39,768 bases of DNA. It comes from Methylophilaceae bacterium (lineage in GTDB: Bacteria; Pseudomonadota; Gammaproteobacteria; Burkholderiales; Methylophilaceae). Positions 1 through 8,332 of this stretch are shown here, one piece after another. The stretch lies in the NCBI GenBank assembly GCA_028247015.1, contig JAOKFJ010000008.1, positions 1-39,768 of the forward strand, in the 5' to 3' direction. Below the pieces are notes generated by a model that saw only the letters and a program-made list of their open reading frames with translations, had not been told where the DNA came from and searched no databases. Position 1 is the first letter of the stretch; the number at the start of each line of letters is the position of its first letter. The translations under genes were made by a program, and so were the position numbers.

Positions 1-1
1 G

Positions 2-796
2 AATAGCCCCACTTCACCAGAGCTTATTGAAGATGTTCAAGGTTCTGAAGATAAAAGACATCTTGATATAGATCAAGTTGGCATCAAATCAATAAAACAC
101 CCAGTTATCGTAAAAGATAAGACAGGGGGTGATCAGCATACAATTGCAAATTTTAATATGTATGTTCATTTACCTCATAATTTTAAGGGGACACATATGT
201 CCCGATTTGTCGAAATTCTAAACGAGCACCAAAAAGCTATTTCTGTTGAGTCATTTGAAAAAATTCTCAGAGAGATGCTTACACGACTTGAATCAAAATC
301 TTGTGATCTAGAGATGACGTTTCCATATTTTATCAATAAAGCAGCGCCTATCTCTGGGGTAAAAAGCTTATTAGACTATGAGGTTAGTTTTATTGGCCAA
401 ATTATTGATGGTAAGTTTATTAATACAACAAAGGTCCTCGTCCCAGTTACTAGCTTATGTCCTTGCTCAAAAAAAATCTCAGAATATGGGGCTCACAACC
501 AAAGGTCTCATGTAACAGTTACTATTCAGACTAATGATTTTGTATGGGTTGAAGATATTATTGAAATCATAGAAAATCAGTCATCTAGCGAGTTATTCGG
601 ACTGCTTAAAAGACCTGATGAAAAATATGTGACTGAAAAAGCATATGATAATCCAAAATTTGTTGAAGACATGGTTAGGGATATTGCAACAGAACTTAAA
701 AATAATGACAGAATTAATAGTTTTATTGTGGAGTCTGAAAATTTTGAATCTATTCATAATCATTCCGCTTACGCGCTAATCAAGGGTACTAATTAA
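2..796 (+). CDS. folE2: GTP cyclohydrolase FolE2 (5' end outside window)
   Basis: Type IB GTP cyclohydrolase, which converts GTP to 7,8-dihydroneopterin triphosphate, the first step of folate and related pterin synthesis in the cytoplasm. The frame is open from base 2, and the residues upstream of the first ATG (base 158) read as normal FolE2 sequence ([20 protein letters not shown]), so that ATG is internal. About 264 residues are visible against a usual 260-270, so only a few N-terminal residues are missing. The family hallmark SLCPCSK (metal-binding Cys codon at 458-460) is followed by GAHNQRSH, and [11 protein letters not shown] lies near the C-terminus. FolE2 does not depend on zinc in the way FolE1 does, and in other bacteria it often serves when zinc is scarce. 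No zinc-responsive control can be judged because the promoter is outside the window. The stop codon abuts the stop of the convergent MFS gene. Confidence 0.95.
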   Translation, partial: NSPTSPELIEDVQGSEDKRHLDIDQVGIKSIKHPVIVKDKTGGDQHTIANFNMYVHLPHNFKGTHMSRFVEILNEHQKAISVESFEKILREMLTRLESKSCDLEMTFPYFINKAAPISGVKSLLDYEVSFIGQIIDGKFINTTKVLVPVTSLCPCSKKISEYGAHNQRSHVTVTIQTNDFVWVEDIIEIIENQSSSELFGLLKRPDEKYVTEKAYDNPKFVEDMVRDIATELKNNDRINSFIVESENFESIHNHSAYALIKGTN

Positions 797-1960
797 TTAA
801 GAGGTTATTGTCTTTGGGTAATTTTTTAATCCAAAATAAATTACAATAAAACCGAGTAGTGGTAACAGTGCTGAAAGCATAAATGTATGGCTTGCACCAT
901 AAGCATTAATCATTAATCCACCTCCCATTCCCCCTATAGCCCCCCCTACTCCATATGTAATACTGTTATATATTGATTGGCCCCTTGCATGATGATCTTT
1001 GTTAAAGAAGTACTCAATAATTTGAATTGATGCAACGTGAAAACTACCAAATGTTGCTGCATGAAGTATCTGGGCAATCACAATAATATAAATATTGTTA
1101 ACAAAATTTCCGATAAGAAAAAATCTCAAAATAGCCAGAGCTAGACTTATTAATAGAATTTTTTTTAAATTTATTTTTGTAAGAATTTTTGGCATCAATA
1201 AGAATATAAATATTTCTGAAATAACTCCGATTGACCATAGTGTTCCAATAGTGAAACTTGAATAACTATTATCTGTTAAGAATATTGAGTAAAAGTTATA
1301 TAGAAGTCCATGTGAAGAGACCATTAATCCAGACCCAAGTAACATTGCAATCACTTCTCGATTTTTTATTACCTTTAAAATTGATCGCTTGACTGGGTAA
1401 ATAACCTGTTCTTTTTTTTCAGGAATATAAAAAGTTAAAATAAATATTGTTAATTGAGCTAACAGAAGTGCCCATACTAATGTTTTTATGCTCAATAAAT
1501 CAATGAGATAGCCTAAAAAAAATGCTGCTACTATAAAGCCAACAGAGCCCCATAGTCTAATTCGACTATAGGTATTATTTTCCTTACTTGCCGATAAATG
1601 AGATAGTGTCAGTGATTCTGCCAGAGGTAATGTAGAACTTGTAAATATACTCATAGCCATCATAGTAAAGAACATGAGGTAAAAACTATCCGCCCAAAAA
1701 ACACTGAAAAATCCTAATACACCAAGAAATGACGACAGCCTAATCCATTTAGCTCTTTGTCCAGTGTGGTCTGCTAACCACCCCCAAAAATTAGGGGCAA
1801 TAATTCTACTAAAATGAAAAAGAGATAATAAAATACCAATCTCTACAGCATCAAACTTTAAGTCTTGAAGATACAATCCCCAATAAGGAGTAAATAGGCC
1901 TACAAAGAAATAGTAAAAGAAATAGAAGCGAGAAAGTCGCCAATGAAGCGTGGAGGTCAC
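797..1960 (-). CDS. MFS transporter, 3-phenylpropionate permease (HcaT)-like family
   Basis: Integral inner-membrane protein of 387 residues with about 12 hydrophobic segments and the MFS loop 2-3 signature ([15 protein letters not shown], residues 60-74). The N-terminus, with a [10 protein letters not shown] and FTPYWGLYL pattern, resembles the MFS_1-like/HcaT group (PPP family, 3-phenylpropionate and nucleoside:H+ symporter relatives). The substrate cannot be inferred from sequence. The start is a GTG that overlaps the aroC stop by 4 bases (GTGA), so it is probably translated by coupling with aroC. No functional link to chorismate synthesis is apparent. The 3' end abuts folE2 with no intervening base and therefore no room for a terminator. 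Confidence 0.85.
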   Translation of the reverse strand: MTSTLHWRLSRFYFFYYFFVGLFTPYWGLYLQDLKFDAVEIGILLSLFHFSRIIAPNFWGWLADHTGQRAKWIRLSSFLGVLGFFSVFWADSFYLMFFTMMAMSIFTSSTLPLAESLTLSHLSASKENNTYSRIRLWGSVGFIVAAFFLGYLIDLLSIKTLVWALLLAQLTIFILTFYIPEKKEQVIYPVKRSILKVIKNREVIAMLLGSGLMVSSHGLLYNFYSIFLTDNSYSSFTIGTLWSIGVISEIFIFLLMPKILTKINLKKILLISLALAILRFFLIGNFVNNIYIIVIAQILHAATFGSFHVASIQIIEYFFNKDHHARGQSIYNSITYGVGGAIGGMGGGLMINAYGASHTFMLSALLPLLGFIVIYFGLKNYPKTITS

Positions 1961-3045
1961 AATTTAAAAGGGTTGTTTCTTTTAACATCCATATTTTGAG
2001 CCCTGTCCCTCAATACTTGATCAATTAATACTAATGCCATCATTGCTTCTACTATAGGCACAGCTCGTATTGCCACACACGGGTCATGTCTTCCAGTTGT
2101 TTTCATTTCAACAGAGTTGCCTTTTTCATCTATTGAATCTCGATTTTGCGGAATACTAGAGGTAGGCTTAAATGCTATGTTTACTTCAATATTTTGTCCT
2201 GTTGATATCCCGCCTAAAATTCCCCCTGCATTATTAGTCTTAAATCCACTAGCATCGATTTCATCGCTATGTTCTGTGCCTTTTTGAGAAACACTTTGAA
2301 ATCCAGCACCAATTTCCACACCTTTAGTCGCATTAATACTCATCATAGCCGATGCTATTTCTGCGTCTAGACGACCAAAAATAGGCTCTCCAAGGCCAAT
2401 AGGAACATTTTCAGCTTGAACGAATATTTTTGCTCCAACCGAGTTTCTATCTGACCTAACTTTTTCTAAATAAGCCTCTAAAGAATCTACAGATGAATTG
2501 TCTGCGGCAAAAAAAGGATTTTTATTGACTACATTCCAGTCTTTAATTGGAATTTCTACCTCTCCAAGCTGAGACAAGCATGCCTTAATATTGGTATTAA
2601 AATTTTCTTTTAACCATTTTTTGGCAATTGCTCCAGCAGCAACTCTAATAGCTGTCTCTCTTGCACTTGATCTTCCACCACCGCGATAGTCTCTTATCCC
2701 ATATTTTTGGGAGTAGGTAAAGTCAGCGTGACCTGGTCTAAATGTGTCCTTAATTTTAGAGTAGTCTTTACTTCTTTGATCTTTATTTCGTATGATAAAA
2801 CCAATTGGTGCACCGGTTGTTTTGCCTTCAAAAACACCAGAAAGAATTTCAACTTCATCATCTTCTTTTCTTTGAGTAACAAATTTTGAGGTTCCAGGTT
2901 TTCTTCTATCTAAATCAGTCTGCATGTCGAGCTCATTTAAATCCATTCCTGGTGGGCAGCCATCTACAATACCACCTATTGCTGGACCATGAGACTCGCC
3001 AAAAGAGGTTAGAGTAAATAATTTTCCGAATGTATTTCCAGACAT
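1957..3045 (-). CDS. aroC: chorismate synthase
   Basis: Last step of the shikimate pathway: 5-enolpyruvylshikimate-3-phosphate to chorismate, using reduced FMN as a catalytic cofactor. It acts in the cytoplasm. At 362 residues it has normal length. All three family signatures are visible: TSFGESHG (residues 13-20), [16 protein letters not shown] in the first half, and [12 protein letters not shown] near the C-terminus. The ATG is preceded by an AAGG ribosome binding site (3051-3054) and an extended -10 promoter (3074-3082), so aroC is probably first in a two-gene unit with the overlapping MFS transporter. Confidence 0.97.
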   Translation of the reverse strand: MSGNTFGKLFTLTSFGESHGPAIGGIVDGCPPGMDLNELDMQTDLDRRKPGTSKFVTQRKEDDEVEILSGVFEGKTTGAPIGFIIRNKDQRSKDYSKIKDTFRPGHADFTYSQKYGIRDYRGGGRSSARETAIRVAAGAIAKKWLKENFNTNIKACLSQLGEVEIPIKDWNVVNKNPFFAADNSSVDSLEAYLEKVRSDRNSVGAKIFVQAENVPIGLGEPIFGRLDAEIASAMMSINATKGVEIGAGFQSVSQKGTEHSDEIDASGFKTNNAGGILGGISTGQNIEVNIAFKPTSSIPQNRDSIDEKGNSVEMKTTGRHDPCVAIRAVPIVEAMMALVLIDQVLRDRAQNMDVKRNNPFKL

Positions 3046-3073
3046 AATTACCTTAAAATTTTAATTAACCTAA

Positions 3074-3082
3074 ATTATATCA
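3074..3082 (-). promoter_or_regulatory. extended -10 promoter element upstream of aroC
   Basis: On the minus strand the bases read TGATATAAT, a perfect TATAAT with the TG extension of an extended -10 sigma-70 promoter. There is no good -35 at 17 bases, as is common for extended -10 promoters. Transcription would begin near 3067, about 20 bases before the aroC ATG, with an AAGG ribosome binding site in between. Inferred from motif only. Confidence 0.5.
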
Positions 3083-3102
3083 CTCAGAAGCCTTAAAATA
3101 TT

Positions 3103-3636
3103 CTAGGATTCAATAACCGCATATTCACCTGGCATTAATGTATCAAGTTTATAATCGGCAACAGAAACTCTAACGAGGCGAAGAGTTGGGCTAGAGATGG
3201 CAGCAGTCATTTTTCTTACCTGCCTATTTTTTCCTTCTGTTATTTTTAATTCTATCCAACATGTGGGAATTTTTTCTCTCTTTCTTATTGGGACTGGTCT
3301 CTCCCAAATATTTGGGGCTTCAATGAGTTGAATTTTAGCAGGCTTAGTAACATAATTTCTTATTTGAACGCCCTGCCTAAGCAAATTTAACGCTTCATCG
3401 CTTGGAATATTTTCAACTTGTGCCCAATATGTTTTATAAATATTATTTTCTGGTTTAGATAATTTGTTTTGTAAATGGCCATTGTCAGTTAAAATAAGTA
3501 ATCCCTCACTATCAGAATCAAGTCGGCCAATAGGGTATATATTTTTAAATGGGATATAGCGACTTAATGACTCGTATTCATCGTGTGGAGTAAACTGACT
3601 AATTACTCCATAAGGTTTGTTAAATAATAAAATCAT
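3103..3636 (-). CDS. rluE: 23S rRNA pseudouridine synthase, RluE-like
   Basis: RsuA/RluE family pseudouridine synthase of 177 residues; RluE of E. coli makes pseudouridine 2457 in 23S rRNA. The catalytic Asp40 sits in [11 protein letters not shown], the N-terminal [13 protein letters not shown] and the C-terminal [12 protein letters not shown] and [10 protein letters not shown] blocks match RluE closely, and there is no N-terminal S4 domain, as expected for RluE. The N-terminus is shorter than that of E. coli RluE. It is transcribed divergently from icd, with only 27 bases between the start codons, so the two promoters must reach into each other's coding region. Confidence 0.88.
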   Translation of the reverse strand: MILLFNKPYGVISQFTPHDEYESLSRYIPFKNIYPIGRLDSDSEGLLILTDNGHLQNKLSKPENNIYKTYWAQVENIPSDEALNLLRQGVQIRNYVTKPAKIQLIEAPNIWERPVPIRKREKIPTCWIELKITEGKNRQVRKMTAAISSPTLRLVRVSVADYKLDTLMPGEYAVIES

Positions 3637-3663
3637 AAATTACTAGAGAGAGACAATAAGTAT

Positions 3664-4926
3664 ATGGCTAGCAAAATTGAAATTCCTATAAATGGACAAG
3701 CAATAAATATTAATTCTAACTTAGAATTAGATGTTCCTAGTAATCCAATCATACCCTTTATTACCGGTGATGGAATTGGATCTGATATTACTCCTGTTAT
3801 GCAAGAAGTTATTAATGCATCTATAAAAAAAGTATATGGAGATACAAAAAAAATTGCTTGGATGGAAGTCTATGCTGGCGAAAAGGCCACCAAAGTTTAT
3901 GGTGACAATATGTGGCTACCAGAAGAAACGGTTAAGACCTTAAAAGACTATGTAGTGTCAATTAAAGGTCCACTAGCAACTCCTATTGGTGGAGGTATTC
4001 GATCTCTTAATGTTGCTTTAAGACAACAGCTTGATCTATTTGTATGTCTGAGACCTATAAGATATTTTGAAGGTGCACCCAGCCCACTAAAACGGCCTCA
4101 AGATACTGATATGGTTATATTTAGGGAAAATACAGAAGATATATATGCAGGTATAGAATTCCCATCCAATTCAAATGATACAAAAAAAATTATCGAATTA
4201 CTTCACTCATTCGGGGTAGGTAACAAAATAAGATTTCCCAGTACATCTGCGATAGGAATTAAGCCTGTTTCAAAAGAAGGGAGTCAAAGGTTAATTAGGA
4301 AGGCGATAGAGTATGCCTTAAAAAATGATCGAAAATCTATTACCCTTGCACATAAAGGAAATATCATGAAGTTCACAGAAGGGGGCTTCAGGGATTGGGG
4401 ATATGAACTTGCTGAAAAAGAATTTGGTGCTATTAGAAATGATGACGGCTATTATGAAATAACAACTAATAAAAAAATTAATGGGGTTGATAGCAAACTT
4501 ATTATTAAAGATATGATCGCCGATGCATTTCTTCAGGATATTCTACTAAAACCTAAAGATCATGACGTTGTTGCAACCTTGAACCTAAATGGTGATTACA
4601 TATCTGATGCGTTAGCTGCCCAAGTTGGAGGAATCGGTATAGCGCCAGGAGCAAATCTATCTGATACAACTGCGATATTTGAAGCAACACATGGAACAGC
4701 GCCGTCAATAGCGGGAATGAATATAGCAAATCCAAGCTCAATTATTTTATCAGCACAAATGATGCTTAATCATATTGGATGGAGTGAAGCCTCAGAAATT
4801 ATAAATAGATCTTATGAAAAGACATTGAAAGAGCAAAAAATGACTTCTGATTTGGCGACACAGATAGAAGGGTGCAAATCATTATCAACTAATGAGTTCG
4901 CATCTGCATTGATCACAAATATGTAA
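3664..4926 (+). CDS. icd: isocitrate dehydrogenase, predicted NAD-preferring
   Basis: Oxidative decarboxylation of isocitrate to 2-oxoglutarate in the TCA cycle. At 420 residues it aligns with E. coli Icd almost without gaps. The substrate loop [12 protein letters not shown] (Ser114, equivalent to the E. coli phosphorylation site Ser113) and the [12 protein letters not shown] block are intact. The coenzyme site is unusual. The E. coli NADP-binding residues Lys344, Tyr345, Val351, Tyr391 and Arg395 correspond, at a constant offset of +4, to Ser348, Ile349, Ala355, Ser395 and Thr399. Loss of the residues that hold the 2'-phosphate, with Ile and Ala at two positions used to convert E. coli Icd to NAD, suggests NAD rather than NADP use. 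Single-gene unit; a hairpin terminator follows. No aceK is visible. Confidence 0.96.
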   Translation: MASKIEIPINGQAININSNLELDVPSNPIIPFITGDGIGSDITPVMQEVINASIKKVYGDTKKIAWMEVYAGEKATKVYGDNMWLPEETVKTLKDYVVSIKGPLATPIGGGIRSLNVALRQQLDLFVCLRPIRYFEGAPSPLKRPQDTDMVIFRENTEDIYAGIEFPSNSNDTKKIIELLHSFGVGNKIRFPSTSAIGIKPVSKEGSQRLIRKAIEYALKNDRKSITLAHKGNIMKFTEGGFRDWGYELAEKEFGAIRNDDGYYEITTNKKINGVDSKLIIKDMIADAFLQDILLKPKDHDVVATLNLNGDYISDALAAQVGGIGIAPGANLSDTTAIFEATHGTAPSIAGMNIANPSSIILSAQMMLNHIGWSEASEIINRSYEKTLKEQKMTSDLATQIEGCKSLSTNEFASALITNM

Positions 4927-4955
4927 AAAAGGCTCGCTTGAAAGAGAGCCCTTTT
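4925..4955. terminator. bidirectional intrinsic terminator between icd and cspA
   Basis: Inverted repeat GGCTC (4931-4935) / GAGCC (4946-4950), with two further inner pairs around a TGAA loop, flanked by A6 on the left and CTTTT on the right. Read on the minus strand, the stem is followed by T6, a good terminator for cspA. On the plus strand the T run is only four long, so it is weaker for icd. It sits between the two convergent stop codons. Confidence 0.75.
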
Positions 4956-4966
4956 AAAACAAAAAC

Positions 4967-5173
4967 CTAATCAGCTGGTTGAATGTTTGAAGCCTGCTGA
5001 CCCTTAGGTCCATCAGTAACTTCGAATGACACTCTCGCGCCTTCTTTTAAACTTTTGTATCCCTCGTCAACAATAGCTGAAAAGTGAGCAAATAAATCAT
5101 CACCACCATCATCGGGAGTGATAAAACCAAAACCTTTTGAATCATTAAACCATTTAACTGTTCCTGTAGCCAT
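4967..5173 (-). CDS. cspA: cold shock protein, CspA family
   Basis: Single cold-shock domain of 68 residues that binds single-stranded nucleic acid and acts as an RNA chaperone. Both RNA-binding motifs are present: KGFGFI (RNP1) and DLFAHF (RNP2). [18 protein letters not shown] is typical of betaproteobacterial Csp proteins. A ribosome binding site AAAGGA (complement of 5183-5188) lies 9 bases upstream of the ATG. The gene has its own promoter, a leader of about 115 bases and a terminator, so it is a single-gene unit. Which paralogue it is, and whether it is cold-induced, cannot be told from sequence; cspA is used as the family name. Confidence 0.95.
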   Translation of the reverse strand: MATGTVKWFNDSKGFGFITPDDGGDDLFAHFSAIVDEGYKSLKEGARVSFEVTDGPKGQQASNIQPAD

Positions 5174-5295
5174 TACGATAAATCCTTTACAAATTTGGGA
5201 GGCACCCTAAAGCTTGAATTCTGCAAGAATGTGAAAATTAAAATAAATTAAGCAACACAAAGTCATTTATATAAAAAACAAGCGCCTTGATGAGT
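5174..5295 (-). promoter_or_regulatory. cspA 5' untranslated leader
   Basis: A stretch of about 115-120 bases between the predicted cspA transcription start and the ATG, with no credible ORF. It contains short inverted repeats (for example CTTG...CAAG near 5213-5227 and GGG...CCC near 5200) but no strong hairpin visible by eye. In E. coli cspA, the leader controls mRNA stability and translation in the cold; a similar role here is an inference from position and length. Confidence 0.35.
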
Positions 5296-5324
5296 TTTGT
5301 ACGCGTATTCATTTAATATGTCAA
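5296..5324 (-). promoter_or_regulatory. sigma-70 promoter of cspA
   Basis: On the minus strand: TTGACA (5319-5324), a perfect -35, then 17 bases, then TACAAA (5296-5301), a 4/6 match to the -10. The predicted start near 5289 gives an untranslated leader of about 115 bases, long for this compact genome and similar in kind to the long leaders of cold-shock genes in other bacteria. Confidence 0.55.
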
Positions 5325-5350
5325 GCAATTTTAATTTTTTAAAGCCTAAT

Positions 5351-6043
5351 CTAAATATGCTTTTCTATCTCTTTTAAAGGAATGGCACCTGGAATTTTCT
5401 TACCTGATGAAAATATAATTGTGGGGGTTGAGCTGATACCTAGGTCTCTACCAAGTATCAATATATCTGAAATCGGAGTTCTACAATCACCTTTATTATT
5501 AGCCATTTTGTTTTTTAACATGTAGTCGTTCCAGGCTTTTTCTTTATCCTCAGCGCACCAAATTTTATTTGATCTTATCTCCGCTTTAGGGTGAATCGCA
5601 AGAGGAAATAAAAAAGTATAGATTGTAATATTATCCAATTCTGAAAGCGATTCTTTTTCTAATTTCTTACAGAATGGGCAATCAACATCAGAGAAAACAG
5701 CAATCTTTCTTTCGCCATTACCCTTAACAACTTTAATAGCTTTATCAAATGGAAGCTTTAAAAAATTTACTTTAGTTAACTCTTCAAGCCTTTCGCTTGT
5801 AATATCAATTTTAGTTTCAGGGTCAACAACCCTCCCTTCAACAATCAAGAAAGAAAAATCTTTATTTGTATAAATAATTTGACCTGAAATAAGAACTTCA
5901 TAAAGGTCATTAAAGCCTGTCTTTTGAATACTTTTAATTACTAAATCAGGATAGCTTTGGTTAATTTTTTCTTGTAATTCATTTTCATTTGAAAATACTA
6001 ATAATGAAAAAGTAAATAATAAAATAGTAAATATAAGCTTCAT
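5351..6043 (-). CDS. dsbC: periplasmic thiol:disulfide isomerase, DsbC family
   Basis: Secreted disulfide isomerase of 230 residues. It has an N-terminal signal peptide (hydrophobic residues 3-17, cleavage likely near 18-19), a DsbC dimerisation domain to about residue 80, and a thioredoxin-fold domain with active site CPFC (Cys122, Cys125), a second cysteine pair (Cys163, Cys187) and the cis-proline loop STPT (Pro207). E. coli DsbC has CGYC, so the two central residues differ. The ATG overlaps the stop of the upstream hydroxylase gene by 4 bases (ATGA), making it last in the pepP-ubiH-hydroxylase unit. No terminator separates it from the cspA promoter, so read-through into cspA is possible. 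Confidence 0.9.
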   Translation of the reverse strand: MKLIFTILLFTFSLLVFSNENELQEKINQSYPDLVIKSIQKTGFNDLYEVLISGQIIYTNKDFSFLIVEGRVVDPETKIDITSERLEELTKVNFLKLPFDKAIKVVKGNGERKIAVFSDVDCPFCKKLEKESLSELDNITIYTFLFPLAIHPKAEIRSNKIWCAEDKEKAWNDYMLKNKMANNKGDCRTPISDILILGRDLGISSTPTIIFSSGKKIPGAIPLKEIEKHI

Positions 6044-7182
6044 GTTGTTGCCTTTTTTATAAAAAAATTTTTAATAGAACGATTGTTATCTACTAACTTA
6101 AGACCTTCTCGGTTTATTTCTTGAATTACATTATTTGGCGAAGAAAATAACCATTGCAATGATGTTGTTAATTTTGAAAATTGCTGGGTATCAGAACGTC
6201 TAGAGCGCTCATATTTTCTCAAAAATCCTTTTATTCCAATATCAATATACTTAGTTGTCTTGATCAGTTCCTCTAAACTTTTAATATCTCTGATTCCTAA
6301 ATTTAATCCCTGACCTGCCATGGGATGTATAGTATGTGCCGCATCACCTATAAGTAAAACTCTTTTATCGAATAGACCTTCTGATAAAACTTGTTTGATT
6401 GGAAAGTAACTTCGTCTACCAAAATTTGATATTAGTTGCTTGCCAAAATTTATTCTTGATTTAAATTCAATTATGAAGCTTTCGTCGTCGAATTCCCTTA
6501 ATTTATCAGCAAGTTTATCATCGCATGACCAAACCACAGATATTTCATTTTCTGATATTGGCAACAGGGCTAGAATACTGTCACTAAAAAAATATTGTTT
6601 TGCATGATTTATTTCGTCTCCATCTTTGATAAAATTAAAAGTAATTGCCTGCTGACAAAAATCTTTTCTATTTTTTTTAATTTTGTGTTGGTATACATCA
6701 TCAAAATTTTCGCTATCACACCAAAGGCAAATGTTTGAGTAAATATCTTCTTTATTGTTAGTAATTTTTATATAATCTTCATGATTCTCGAATATTATTT
6801 CATTTTTATATAAAAATTTTATGGCCGATTCATTTAGCGATAAATCTATAGCTTCAGATAAGTCTTTTTCCTTTACCATAAAAGCTAATGCGTCTTTATA
6901 AGAATCTTTGGAATCAAACCTTAAGCTTTCTTGTTCCCTTCCATAATAAATATCAATTTTTTTTATCGGGTAATTAGGGTTAATGAGAAATTCTGAGAGC
7001 CCAATATTTTTAAACCAGGTCATTGATGATGGAGCAATTGCAAAAATCTTATTGAGTGCTTTAGTATTTTTATTTATCACTCGAATAACATCAAATCCTT
7101 TATTAGTTAACATTTTCGATGTTAGACCAGCGACTATTCCACTACCTAAAACAATAATAGGTTCGATTTTTTTATTTTCCAT
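6040..7182 (-). CDS. UbiH/UbiF/UbiI-type FAD hydroxylase, divergent
   Basis: Flavoprotein monooxygenase of the ubiquinone hydroxylase family, 380 residues, directly downstream of ubiH and overlapping it by 11 bases. The C-terminal flavin motif is intact (IGDAAHTIHPMAGQG, Gly-Asp at 279-280), as is the NLGIRD helix. The N-terminal Rossmann motif is GSGIVAG (13-19), but the acidic residue expected at the end of the second strand is replaced (RVIN, 34-37). The usual RxxAL motif reads KIFAI, and the internal DGxxS motif is eroded to CDSENF (155-160). It may be the second hydroxylase needed to complete three ring hydroxylations in ubiquinone synthesis, but its regioselectivity and full activity are uncertain. 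Confidence 0.75.
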   Translation of the reverse strand: MENKKIEPIIVLGSGIVAGLTSKMLTNKGFDVIRVINKNTKALNKIFAIAPSSMTWFKNIGLSEFLINPNYPIKKIDIYYGREQESLRFDSKDSYKDALAFMVKEKDLSEAIDLSLNESAIKFLYKNEIIFENHEDYIKITNNKEDIYSNICLWCDSENFDDVYQHKIKKNRKDFCQQAITFNFIKDGDEINHAKQYFFSDSILALLPISENEISVVWSCDDKLADKLREFDDESFIIEFKSRINFGKQLISNFGRRSYFPIKQVLSEGLFDKRVLLIGDAAHTIHPMAGQGLNLGIRDIKSLEELIKTTKYIDIGIKGFLRKYERSRRSDTQQFSKLTTSLQWLFSSPNNVIQEINREGLKLVDNNRSIKNFFIKKATT

Positions 7183-8332
7183 AGCTCATTTTCTGAACAA
7201 ATTTTTTCTTTAATATTGGAGTACAGTCAAATATTGCTAAAGCTAAACCCCTTAATCTATTAATTCCAATAAAATTATTTGTAAACAATGTTGTTAATCC
7301 TTCTGTTATATTCAACATACTCTCTGTTTCCACTTTTCTCGATTCTAAATAATTTTTTATTAATCTTTCTGAAGATTGTATTGCTTCATTTTCGATAATT
7401 AATTCTGATAATGACAAAGCATCTCTTAGCCCTGTATTTAAGCCCTGGCCTGCAACAGGATGCATTATTTGCGCTGCATTTCCAATTGCCACAACATTTT
7501 TATTATGGATAGTAACGATTGATGATTGAACTAAAGGAAAACTAACTCTTTTTTCACAAGACTCAAATTGCCCTGCTCTTTCTCCAAATTCTTCCTGTAG
7601 GGCTTTTAAAAAACTATTTTTATTTAGTGCTGCCAGTTCATTTATTTTATCCTTGGGGCCGGTCCAGACCAAAGAGTAATCCCCTTTATGATTGGGTAAA
7701 AGTGCGATTGGCCCGCTAGATGTAAATCTTTCAAATGCAATATTTTTATGAGGTTTATCAGAATGCACCTGAGTAACTATTGCTAAATGATCGATTACCT
7801 TTTCTTCTCTTACTATGCTTAATCCATCAATACAAGAATGTCCTCCATCAGCTAAAACAAGAAGATTACAATCAAGAGTTAATAGTTTGCTAGCTTGGTA
7901 ACAAATTATTTTTTGTTTATCATTTTTTATCTCATCAATTTTTTTTACCTTAGTTTCGTAGAATAACGTTATTTTTTTTTGCGTCCTTATTTTCTCTTCT
8001 AAAGCTACTATTAGGTCTCCATACGCTACGATATAACCTAATGCCTCTGAATTAAATTCATCAGCACTCAATTTAGAGCGCCCAAATGTACCTTTTTGAG
8101 ATGTGTGTATAGACTTAATTGGAATAATTTTATCTTCTATATCGTTCCATATATCAATTTTTTCAAGGATGTATCGACTACTCGCTGATAATGCTAATGC
8201 ACGTTTATCATTTTTTCTTTCGAATGCTGCACGGCTCTCAACCAATGAAATAGAATTGTTCGATGCAGAGCTGAGAAGTGAAAAAATTAAACCAACAGGA
8301 CCAGCACCAATGATTACTATTCCCTTAGTCAT
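7172..8332 (-). CDS. ubiH: ubiquinone biosynthesis hydroxylase UbiH
   Basis: FAD-dependent monooxygenase acting on a ring position of the polyprenylphenol precursor of ubiquinone, associated with the membrane-bound Ubi complex. Motifs in order: GAGPVG (9-14), acidic residue in LVES, RALALS, ADGGHS (DGxxS), and AIGNAAQIMHPVAGQG. The GNAAQ form is characteristic of UbiH, whereas paralogues have GDAAH. I chose the ATG at 8330-8332 (386 residues, MTKGIVIIG). An in-frame TTG at 8345-8347, with a GGAG 7 bases before it, would add five residues and cannot be excluded. The gene overlaps the pepP end by 8 bases and the next hydroxylase by 11. It contains a T9 run at 7972-7980. Confidence 0.9.
   Translation of the reverse strand: MTKGIVIIGAGPVGLIFSLLSSASNNSISLVESRAAFERKNDKRALALSASSRYILEKIDIWNDIEDKIIPIKSIHTSQKGTFGRSKLSADEFNSEALGYIVAYGDLIVALEEKIRTQKKITLFYETKVKKIDEIKNDKQKIICYQASKLLTLDCNLLVLADGGHSCIDGLSIVREEKVIDHLAIVTQVHSDKPHKNIAFERFTSSGPIALLPNHKGDYSLVWTGPKDKINELAALNKNSFLKALQEEFGERAGQFESCEKRVSFPLVQSSIVTIHNKNVVAIGNAAQIMHPVAGQGLNTGLRDALSLSELIIENEAIQSSERLIKNYLESRKVETESMLNITEGLTTLFTNNFIGINRLRGLALAIFDCTPILKKKFVQKMSYGK

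Noticed and set aside
158-160. ATG as the start of folE2.
   Set aside because: The in-frame sequence before it is conserved FolE2 N-terminus; the true start is outside the window.
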